From contig OY783216.1 in the NCBI GenBank assembly GCA_963678705.1, positions 11,346,001-11,410,000 of the forward strand: a stretch of DNA of 64,000 bases. The letters are read 5' to 3'. The position numbers and the translations under genes were made by a program. This document shows, piece by piece, positions 43,861 to 51,506 of this stretch. Source of the DNA: Panorpa germanica (lineage: Eukaryota; Arthropoda; Insecta; Mecoptera; Panorpidae). A model generated the notes under the pieces. The model saw only the letters and a list, made by a program, of their open reading frames with translations. It ran no database searches and was not told the DNA's origin. Numbering within the stretch: position 1 is the first letter of the stretch; the number at the start of each line of letters is the position of its first letter.

Positions 43861-44563
43861 ATGTATAGTGTATACTATACACACGTTCAATTTTATTAAA
43901 AAATAAAGATGTATAATTTCTTTTTTTTCAGTTTTTATATCAGCATGTTTACCTGTTTATATGAAATATAACACTTTTCAAAGACCTCTAGTTCCGAATC
44001 TAATATATTTTATCAAGGTTTTAATTTAAATTATAGTTATGTATAGTGTATACTATACACACGTTGAATTTTATTAAAAAATTCAGATGTATAATTTCTT
44101 TTTTTTCAGTTTTTATATCAGCATGTTTACCTGTTCATATGAAATATAACACTTTTCAAAGACCTCTAGTTCCGAATCTAATATATTTTATCAAGGTTTT
44201 GAATTCAAATTATAGATATGTATAGTGTATATTATACACACGTTCAATTTTATTAAAAAATAAAGATGTATAATTTCTTTTTTTCAGTTTTTATATCAGC
44301 ATGTTTACCTGTTCATATGAAATATAACACTTTTCAAAAACCTCTACTTCCAAATCTAATATATTTCATCAAGGTTTTAAATTTTAATTATAGTTATGTA
44401 TAGTGTATACTATACACACGTTCAATTTCATTAAAAAATAAAGATGTTTTTTTTTTTTTTTTTCAGTTTTTATATCAGCATGTTTACCTGCTCATATGAA
44501 ATATAACACTTTTCAAAGACCTGTACTTCTGAATCTAATATATTTTATCAAGGTTTTGAATTT

Positions 44564-44568
44564 AAATT
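44564..44568. repeat. Target-site duplication, left copy (AAATT)
   Basis: Five bases immediately left of the LTR, repeated at 47697-47701. They are the right half of the palindrome AATTTAAATT (44559-44568) found in nearly every monomer. A 5-bp duplication fits the 4-6 bp usual for BEL/Pao elements. Confidence 0.93.
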
Positions 44569-44877
44569 TGTACGAAATAAAACCATGCGAGTATTTGTAG
44601 ATTGAATAATTATTCAATTGTTTAATGATAAAATAATTTTACACTTTTTAATAACTTTGAACCAACATTCTTATAATAACAAGATGGTTGGGAATTATGA
44701 TCTTGACAGTGTAGAAGCCCAAAACACAACTGACACGAATGCCATATCGCTGTAGCGTACAGCAGTCGTCGTATTGTAGTCATGCGCATTACTTCTATTA
44801 GAGACAACAATACATTATAATGTTGGAATGCCAACAGAGACATCTTCTTATGTTCTGTACTAATTTTGTACTGAACA
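44569..44877 (-). repeat. 3' LTR of the element
   Basis: 309 bp, ending CTGAACA on the plus strand (TGTTCAG at its start in the sense direction) and opening TGTACGAAAT on the plus strand. By eye it is identical to the LTR at 47388-47696. In the sense direction it has two ATTAAA hexamers, which could serve as polyadenylation signals, and an 18-bp palindrome at 44601-44618. The 73-residue ORF on the minus strand is within the LTR and is not considered a gene. Confidence 0.94.
44601..44618. repeat. 18-bp palindrome in the LTR
   Basis: ATTGAATAATTATTCAAT is its own reverse complement. The same sequence lies at 47420-47437 in the other LTR. It sits about 32 bp from the inner edge of the 5' LTR (sense direction), downstream of an ATTAAA hexamer, so it would form a hairpin in the transcript near the R/U5 part. 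Confidence 0.75.
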
Positions 44878-45032
44878 TAAATTGCCAGCCAGCAGAAGTA
44901 GATAAGCTCACAACTAATATCAAATTATACAATGTTACATAAAATTATTATAAACCAATTTACAAAAAATAATGTGAACTTCTTAAAACTATTATAAACA
45001 AAATTACACAAAATAACATAAACTTCTTAACT
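44878..45032 (-). other. 3' non-coding region of the element, with a 44-bp tandem repeat
   Basis: 155 nt between the ORF stop and the 3' LTR. Two imperfect copies of a 43-nt sequence lie at 44943-44985 and 44987-45029, both ending AACTTCTTA on the plus strand. The last codons of the ORF resemble a third, decayed copy. The sense-strand sequence directly before the 3' LTR (GGCTGGCAATTTA) is not a polypurine tract. Confidence 0.65.
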
Positions 45033-46718
45033 CTATGGTAGTCTACATAATTTTGTGAAAATAATATAAAACAAATTAATTACTATCCTAAATATAACAG
45101 AAACCATAATTATCAATGTAGCATACATTATCAATTGCATAATGTACACAACAATCATCAACTCAATAGTTACAATGTTATTGAAACAATTATCTTTTAA
45201 CAATTCCAACAGTACAGATGTTTGTTTTACATCAATGTTGTAAACATTGCAATTAATATCTGATGGAAGTATTGTATTTGAATCAAAAATTTTATTTGTT
45301 GCTTGTTTGATTCGCACCAGCAACACTGCGCTAATAATCTCAAGCTGGGGTATTGTAAGTACCTTACTTGATGGAGCTACACTGGACTTGTAGCAAATTA
45401 AATTTGTTTTTATTTTAATATTTATAAAAATAATATTGTGTTTTAAACCTAATGTCATAATACTGGTTGATCTGTTTAATAATGTTTTATAAACCTCCAA
45501 TAATGAAGGATTGTGTCTAAATCTTTTTTCCAACACATTAAATCTTTGCGGGGCAACTGAGAAAGAATCCTCCACTTCTATTTTATTTACTAGGCTGAGT
45601 AATGGCAAATCAACAGTTAAATTATTTTTAAGTGCTACTGAATTTTGAAATTTATGTTCAGCCTTTAAGTAATCCTCAGAAAACTTATCTGATTCCTCTG
45701 GGACTTTCTCAGTTGTCCAAGATTGTTTCATAACATTCTCAAGGTTTGTATATTCACAAATAGCAAGATTACATACAATATTATTATGTGAATACTTATT
45801 TTTATTATACAATTTTCTTGGAACCACATTTCCTTTATTATTATTATTGTCATGTGACATATTTTTATAATCTAAACTATACTCAATTGCAATTGCACGT
45901 CTTTCTAAAAATGAAATAAATTCTGCCATAGTAGGCAGTTCTTCTAAATTTCTTTCCATGTGGAAAGTGCGGTTAGTAACGATATCTAATTTTCTACTTA
46001 AGGCCGAGATTAAAATCATATCCCACTTGTCTACAGGCTCATCAAGATTTTTTAACGCTTGTAATTGCTGTTTTACTTGACATAAAAAAGCCCTTATATC
46101 GACTGCAGTACCTTTCTGCATGTTGGGAATATCAAGTATTATATTAATGTGATAAAAGATTAATCTTGCCTTATTTTCATACCGCGCTAACAATAAATCA
46201 ATAGCCTCTTTGTATGAACTGTTCACAAGCGGCAGATTTATAATTATTGAGAGAGCCTCATCAACGAGATACTTTCTCAAATAAAAAAGTCTTTGAACAT
46301 CGGACAATGATGCATTATTGTGAACCACTGCTTGGAAGAGCTCATAAAAGGGCTTAAACCTGGTTATATCCTTGCCATCGAAGGTTGGAATTTCCACCGC
46401 TGGGAGCTTCAATGGAACTAATTCAGGCCTATTAACTTCTTTTAACTTATTGATGCTAGCATTTAATTTTGCAATAATGTTAAAATACTTCTCTTCAACT
46501 TCTTCAATGTCTTCCTCATCTTGATCATCAATTTCTAAAATGCTGTACTGCGTGAGCTCGTACGATTGGAATGTAGTCATCATCTTTTCTTTTTTCACCT
46601 GCAGCACCTCCACTGTAGCGGAGTCGAGAGCCCTTGGGTCGCTGACGTAATTGTCCATCCGTGATATTGCACTTTTTGCAGCCGTCCGCGCCGATCTAAG
46701 CCTTTTCAATCCCTCCAT
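45033..46718 (-). CDS. gag: BEL/Pao Gag protein fused in frame to pol remnants
   Basis: A 561-residue ORF. The start ATG at 46716-46718 is in a strong context (AAG before, G after) and is the first start of the long ORF. Residues about 60-95 are acidic and probably coiled-coil. Residues about 103-250 look like the DUF1759 Gag domain of BEL/Pao elements: IPTFDGKDITRFKPFYELFQ, then VVHNNASLSDVQRLFYLRKY and ALSIIINLPL. Gag forms the particle that packages the RNA. Residues 281-315 are Asn-, Lys- and Tyr-rich, and no CCHC zinc knuckle is present. Residues about 318-415 resemble the pol linker normally between protease and reverse transcriptase (EDSFSVAPQRFNVLEKRF). Residues about 446-470 (SSVAPSSKVLTIPQLEIISA) resemble the pol region at the start of RNase H. 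Protease, the reverse transcriptase core and integrase are absent, yet the frame stays open. The hydrophobic end (516-556) is probably read-through of AT-rich 3' sequence. Domain names are from recognition, not a search. Confidence 0.85.
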   Translation of the reverse strand: MEGLKRLRSARTAAKSAISRMDNYVSDPRALDSATVEVLQVKKEKMMTTFQSYELTQYSILEIDDQDEEDIEEVEEKYFNIIAKLNASINKLKEVNRPELVPLKLPAVEIPTFDGKDITRFKPFYELFQAVVHNNASLSDVQRLFYLRKYLVDEALSIIINLPLVNSSYKEAIDLLLARYENKARLIFYHINIILDIPNMQKGTAVDIRAFLCQVKQQLQALKNLDEPVDKWDMILISALSRKLDIVTNRTFHMERNLEELPTMAEFISFLERRAIAIEYSLDYKNMSHDNNNNKGNVVPRKLYNKNKYSHNNIVCNLAICEYTNLENVMKQSWTTEKVPEESDKFSEDYLKAEHKFQNSVALKNNLTVDLPLLSLVNKIEVEDSFSVAPQRFNVLEKRFRHNPSLLEVYKTLLNRSTSIMTLGLKHNIIFINIKIKTNLICYKSSVAPSSKVLTIPQLEIISAVLLVRIKQATNKIFDSNTILPSDINCNVYNIDVKQTSVLLELLKDNCFNNIVTIELMIVVYIMQLIMYATLIIMVSVIFRIVINLFYIIFTKLCRLP

Positions 46719-47344
46719 CTTGCTTAGGTGATAGATTCGTACTTATATGATAGATGAAACGTGGATGACAAACTAATCCAGGTTAATCCAGCAACATGAG
46801 AAGTTTTTAATAGATTGGTACTTGCAGATAGTAATAATAACTTTGTACCTTCATGAGTAAAGAAGTATTTTACTCTCCTCCAGCATCCATGTATCCTCTT
46901 CCGTAATGAATAATTTTTCTTAAAATATAAACGTGTAGTAATCCAAATTATATGCGAATCCGCTTAAATCAAACGTTGCATTACCCAATCAATGGCAATT
47001 GATGACTTGCCAGGCCGCCATAGGGTAAATGTAACAAAATAGCTTGCACTTGTGCTGGTTACTATACAGATGTAACCTCAAAACACCACGAAATCACACG
47101 CGGGTACCAATGGCTTGTAAGGCCAGTTTTTTTTTTTTTTGTAGGATTTAAAACCTTCTTGAAATGTAATTGTAAAATATCCAGCTTCGCTTGTAAGGCT
47201 TCTGGAAATGTAATTGTAAAATATCCAAATCCTCCGTGAATCCGCCAAAATAGAGCGTCCCATTTACCCAATCAATGGCAATCGCCAAGGGGCAAATGTA
47301 ATAAAACGCCAAAAATACAATGAAAAACACACGCGGTTAATAAA

Positions 47345-47360
47345 CTCGAAGGATCGGCTT
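47345..47360 (-). repeat. Degenerate second copy of the primer-binding-site region
   Basis: CTCGAAGGATCGGCTT on the plus strand, against CTCGAAGGACCAGCTT at 47368-47383: 14 of 16 bases, period 23 bp, each preceded or followed by TGTAAGA-like sequence. It lacks the TGG needed to pair with a tRNA CCA end. A further CCAGCTTCGC match is at 47181-47190, so the leader seems to have grown by repeating this region. Confidence 0.65.
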
Positions 47361-47367
47361 TGTAAGA

Positions 47368-47379
47368 CTCGAAGGACCA
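47368..47379 (-). other. Primer-binding site, probably for tRNA-Tyr
   Basis: In the sense direction TGGTCCTTCGAG begins 8 nt after the 5' LTR. It is complementary to the CCA-bearing 3' end of animal tRNA-Tyr (CTCGAAGGA plus CCA), 12 of 12 positions as I recall that tRNA; the match then breaks down. The 8-nt gap is longer than in most LTR elements. A degenerate second copy, without the TGG start, lies at 47345-47360. Confidence 0.75.
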
Positions 47380-47387
47380 GCTTCGCA

Positions 47388-47696
47388 TGTACGAAATAAA
47401 ACCATGCGAGTATTTGTAGATTGAATAATTATTCAATTGTTTAATGATAAAATAATTTTACACTTTTTAATAACTTTGAACCAACATTCTTATAATAACA
47501 AGATGGTTGGGAATTATGATCTTGACAGTGTAGAAGCCCAAAACACAACTGACACGAATGCCATATCGCTGTAGCGTACAGCAGTCGTCGTATTGTAGTC
47601 ATGCGCATTACTTCTATTAGAGACAACAATACATTATAATGTTGGAATGCCAACAGAGACATCTTCTTATGTTCTGTACTAATTTTGTACTGAACA
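47388..47696 (-). repeat. 5' LTR of the element
   Basis: 309 bp, same sequence as the LTR at 44569-44877, with satellite immediately beyond it (AAATTATAGTTATG). Being at the gag-proximal end it should hold the promoter. In the sense direction there are TATAA-like stretches, and a TCAGT match to the arthropod initiator consensus at the position matching 44729-44733 of the other LTR. These promoter assignments are tentative. Confidence 0.94.
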
Positions 47697-47701
47697 AAAT
47701 T
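47697..47701. repeat. Target-site duplication, right copy (AAATT)
   Basis: Five bases immediately right of the LTR, equal to 44564-44568; the satellite monomer resumes in phase after them. The empty site at 60075-60079 has this sequence once. Confidence 0.93.
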
Positions 47702-47931
47702 ATAGTTATGTATAGTGTATACTATACACACAATCAATTTTATTTAAAAATAAAGATGTATAATTTCTTTTTTTTCAGTTTTTATATCAGCATGTTTACC
47801 TGTTCATATGAAATATAACACTTTTCAAAGACCTGTACTTCCGAATCTAATATATTTTATCAAGGTTTTGAATTTAAATTATTGTTATGTATAGTGTATA
47901 CTATACACACTTTCAATTTTATTAAAAAATA

Positions 47932-50900
47932 AAGATGTATAATTTCTTTTTTTTTTAATTTTTATATCACCATGTTTATCAGTGCGTATGAAATATAACA
48001 CTTTTCAAAGACCTCTAGTTCCGAATGTACTATATTTTATCAAGGTTTTGAATTTAAATTATAGTTATGTATAGTGTATACTATACACACGTATAATTTT
48101 ATTAAAAAATAAAGATGTATAATTTCTTTTTTTTCAGTTTTTATATCAGCATGTTTACCTGTTCATATGAAATATAACACTTTTCAAAAATCTTTTAAAT
48201 CTAATATATTTCATCAAGGTTTTGAATTTAAATTATAGTTATGTATAGTGTATACTATACACACGTTCAATTTTATTAAAAAATAAAGATGTATAATTTC
48301 TTTTTTTTTCAGTTTTTATATCAGCATGTTTACCTGTTCATATAAAATATAACACTTTTCAAAGACCTCTAGTTCCGAATCTAATATATTTTATCAAGGT
48401 TTTGAATTTAAATTATAGTTATGTATAGTGTATACTATACACACGTTCAATTTTTTTTAAAAATAAAGATGTATAATTTCTTTTTTTTGAGTTTTTATAT
48501 CAGCATGTTTACCTGTTCATATAAAATATAACACTTTTCAAAGTCCTGTACTTCCGAATCTAATATATTTTATCAAGGTTTTGAATTTAAATGATTGTTA
48601 TGTATAGTGTATACTATACACACGTTCAATTTTATTTAAAAATAAAGATGTATAATTTCTATTCTTTGAGTTATTATATCACCATGTTTATCTGTGCGTA
48701 TGAAATATAACACTTTTCAAAGACCTCTAGTTCCGAATCTAATATATGTTATCAAGGTTTTGATTTTAAATTATAGTTATGTATGGTGTATTTTATGCAC
48801 ACGTTCAATTTTATTAAAAAATAAAGACGTATTATTTCTTTTTTTTCAGTTTTTATATCAGCATGTTTACCTGTTCATATGAAATATAACACTTTTCAAA
48901 GACCTCTAGTTCCGAATCTAATATATTTTATCAAGGTTTTGAATTTAAATGATTGTTATGTATAGTGTATACTATACACACGTTCAATTTTATTAAAAAA
49001 TAAAGATGTATAATTTATTTTTTTTTAATTTTTATATCACCATGTTTATCTGTTCATATCAAATATAACACTTTTCAAAGACCTGTACTTCCGAATCTAA
49101 TATATTTTATCAAGGTTTTGAATTTAAATTATAGTTATGTATGGTGTATTTTATGCAAACGTTCAATTTTATTAAAAAATAAAGATGTATAATTTCTTTT
49201 TTTTCTGTTTTTATATCAGCATGTTTACCTGTTCATATGAAATATAACACTTTTCAAAGACCTTTAGTTCCGAATCTAATATATTTCATCAAGGTTTTGA
49301 ATTTAAATTATAGTTAAGTATAGTGTATACTATACACACGTTCAATTTTATTAAAAAATAAAGATGCATAATTTCTTTTTTTTCAGTTTTTATATCAGCA
49401 TGTTTACCTGTTCATATGAAATATAACACTTTTCAAAGACCTGTACTTCCGAATCTAATATATTTTATCAAGGTTTTGAATTTAAATTATAGTTATGTAT
49501 ATTGTATACTATACACACGTTCAATTTTATTAAAAAATGAAGATGTATAATTTCTTTTTTTTTTAATTTTTATATCACCATGTTTATCAGTGCGTATGAA
49601 ATATAACACTTTTCAAAGACCTCTAGTTCCGAATGTACTATATTTTATCAAGGTTTTGAATTTAAATTATAGTTATGTATAGTGTATACTATACACACGT
49701 ATAATTTTATTAAAAAATAAAGATGTATAATTTCTTTTTTTTCAGTTTTTATATCAGCATGTTTACCTGTTCATATGAAATATAACACTTTTCAAAAATC
49801 TTTTAAATCTAATATATTTCATCAAGGTTTTGAATTTAAATTATAGTTATGTATAGTGTATACTATACACACGTTCAATTTTATTAAAAAATAAAGATGT
49901 ATAATTTCTTTTTTTTTCAGTTTTTATATCAGCATGTTTACCTGTTCATATAAAATATAACACTTTTCAAAGACCTCTAGTTCCGAATCTAATATATTTT
50001 ATCAAGGTTTTGAATTTAAATTATAGTTATGTATAGTGTATACTATACACACGTTCAATTTTTTTTAAAAATAAAGATGTATAATTTCTTTTTTTTGAGT
50101 TTTTATATCAGCATGTTTACCTGTTCATATAAAATATAACACTTTTCAAAGTCCTGTACTTCCGAATCTAATATATTTTATCAAGGTTTTGAATTTAAAT
50201 GATTGTTATGTATAGTGTATACTATACACACGTTCAATTTCATTTAAAAATAAAGATGTATAATTTCTATTCTTTGAGTTATTATATCACCATGTTTATC
50301 TGTGCGTATGAAATATAACACTTTTCAAAGACCTCTAGTTCCGAATCTAATATATGTTATCAAGGTTTTGATTTTAAATTATAGTTATGTATGGTGTATT
50401 TTATGCACACGTTCAATTTTATTAAAAAATAAAGACGTATTATTTCTTTTTTTTCAGTTTTTATATCAGCATGTTTACCTGTTCATATGAAATATAACAC
50501 TTTTCAAAGACCTCTAGTTCCGAATCTAATATATTTTATCAAGGTTTTGAATTTAAATGATTGTTATGTATAGTGTATACTATACACACGTTCAATTTTA
50601 TTAAAAAATAAAGATGTATAATTTCTTTTTTTTTTATTTTTATATCACCATGTTTATCTGTTCATATCAAATATAACACTTTTCAAAGACCTGTACTTCC
50701 GAATCTAATATATTTTATCAAGGTTTTGAATTTAAATTATAGTTATGTATGGTGTATTTTATGCAAACGTTCAATTTTATTAAAAAATAAAGATGTATAA
50801 TTTCTTTTTTTTCTGTTTTTATATCAGCATGTTTACCTGTTCATATGAAATATAACACTTTTCAAAGACCTTTAGTTCCGAATCTAATATATTTCATCAA

Positions 50901-51170
50901 GGTTTTGAATTTAAATTATAGTTAAGTATAGTGTATACTATACACACGTTCAATTTTATTAAAAAATAAAGATGCATAATTTCTTTTTTTTCAGTTTTTA
51001 TATCAGCATGTTTACCTGTTCATATGAAATATAACACTTTTCAAAGACCTGTACTTCCGAATCTAATATATTTTATCAAGGTTTTGAATTTAAATTATAG
51101 TTATGTATATTGTATACTATACACACGTTCAATTTTATTAAAAAATGAAGATGTATAATTTCTTTTTTTT
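47932..51170. repeat. Tandem duplication of a nine-monomer block, period 1608 bp
   Basis: Positions 47932-49539 match 49540-51170. ACGTATAATTTT, a private variant of ACGTTCAATTTT, is at 48089 and 49697. AAAAATGAAG is at 49537 and 51145. The GACGTATTATTTC monomer and two successive ATATAAAATATAAC monomers are shared in order. The first copy starts just beyond the retrotransposon. Confidence 0.88.
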
Positions 51171-51462
51171 CAGTTTTTATATCAGCATGTTTACCTGTTC
51201 ATATGAAATATAACACTTTTCAAAGACCTGTACTTCCGAATCTAATATATTTTATCAAGGTTTTAAATTTAAATTATAGTTATGTATAGTGTATACTATA
51301 CACACGTTCAATTTTATTAAAAAATAAAGATATATAAATTCTTTTTTTTCAGTTTATATATCAGCATGTTTACCTGCTCATATGAAATATAACACTTTTC
51401 AAAGACCTGTACTTCCGGATCTAATATATTTTAACAAGTTTTTGAATTTAAATTATTGTTAT

Positions 51463-51506
51463 GTATAGTATATATACTATATACTATATATATATACTAT
51501 ACACAC
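51463..51506. repeat. TA-rich palindromic expansion, copy 12
   Basis: 44-bp form, followed by CACACGTTAAATTTT and a GAAATTTAATAC monomer. Confidence 0.87.

Larger units (their letters stand above)
1..44568. repeat. AT-rich 179-bp satellite array, left part
   Basis: Uninterrupted head-to-tail tandem array. The 179-bp period is seen directly, for example between the dyad cores at 142 and 321. A majority monomer holds, in order, the dyad TGTATAG-TGTATA-CTATACA, CACACGTTCAATTTTATT, an A-rich run with AATAAA, a T-rich run ending in CAG, a fairly invariant stretch around CATGTTTACCTGTTCATATG, then CTTTTCAAAGACCT, TTCCGAATCTAATATATT and the palindrome AATTTAAATT. Two alternatives recur at several sites: CAGCATGTTTACCTGTTCAT against CACCATGTTTATCTGTGCGT, and CTGTACTTCCG against CTCTAGTTCCG. 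No gene lies in this part. Neighbouring monomers differ more than copies of the same higher-order block, as expected for satellite evolving by unequal exchange and amplification. A centromeric or pericentromeric site is inferred from size, composition and homogeneity only. Confidence 0.97.
46719..47387 (-). other. 5' leader of the element, with internal duplications
   Basis: 669 nt between the 5' LTR and the gag start with no convincing gene. Two kinds of repeat are visible. A 44-bp period repeats GAAATGTAATTGTAAAATAT at 47161 and 47205. A degenerate period of about 283 bp pairs TTACCCAATCAATGGCAAT at 46981 and 47264, with similar flanking text (AATCCGC upstream, ACACACG downstream). A run of 14 T (A in the sense strand) is at 47127-47140. 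The short overlapping ORFs here (47062-47330, minus) have no recognisable domain and share the repeats, so they are not called as genes. The leader would normally hold packaging signals. Confidence 0.7.
44569..47696 (-). mobile_element. BEL/Pao LTR retrotransposon, internally deleted, non-autonomous
   Basis: A 3128-bp insertion in the satellite, coding on the minus strand. It has two 309-bp LTRs with TG...CA ends, a 5-bp AAATT target duplication and a primer-binding site beside the right-hand (5') LTR. One ORF encodes a BEL/Pao-type Gag fused to short pol remnants. Intact BEL/Pao elements carry protease, reverse transcriptase, RNase H and integrase and are usually 5-8 kb or more. Here the internal part is only 2510 bp, and no protease, reverse transcriptase active-site region or integrase can be found. 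It must depend on an autonomous relative for movement. LTRs that I read as identical and the perfect target duplication indicate recent insertion. Base composition is clearly less A+T-rich than the satellite in the 5' leader and start of gag. Confidence 0.93.
39640..48830. repeat. Satellite block duplicated at 54.97-61.21 kb (copy carrying the retrotransposon)
   Basis: Offset 15331 bp holds from the CCTGTACTTTCG variant (39677 and 55008) through AAAGTATA (43551 and 58882). It then rises to 15511 because one monomer near 43.8 kb is missing here, and becomes 12378 beyond the 3133 bp of element plus duplicated target. Shared rare features include the T-rich interruption before AAGG near 39702, and TACACCCG near 40110 and 55441. 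The match fades near 48.83 kb (GACGTATTATT here, GACGTATAATT in the other copy). Confidence 0.9.

Noticed and set aside
1-44568. CRISPR array or other prokaryotic repeat system
   Set aside because: The whole 179-bp unit is repeated with no unique spacers, there are no cas genes, and the inserted element is a eukaryotic retrotransposon.
44622-44843. 73-residue minus-strand ORF in the left LTR, repeated in the right LTR (47441-47737)
   Set aside because: It is present twice only because the LTR is present twice, and in the right copy it begins in satellite sequence. No recognisable domain.
45050-45173. Hydrophobic C-terminal end of the Gag-pol ORF (residues 516-556) as an envelope membrane anchor
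   Set aside because: The DNA is very AT-rich and continues into the 44-bp non-coding repeat. T-rich sequence read in this frame gives Ile, Val, Leu and Phe by composition, and no signal peptide or other envelope feature precedes it.
47127-47140. Run of 14 T as the poly(A) tail of a LINE or processed gene copy
   Set aside because: It lies inside the LTR element's leader with no target duplication or other LINE or SINE feature beside it.
47062-47330. Three overlapping short minus-strand ORFs in the leader
   Set aside because: They overlap in different frames, contain the leader's own DNA repeats (FTITF-like segments from the 44-bp repeat) and match no family I know.
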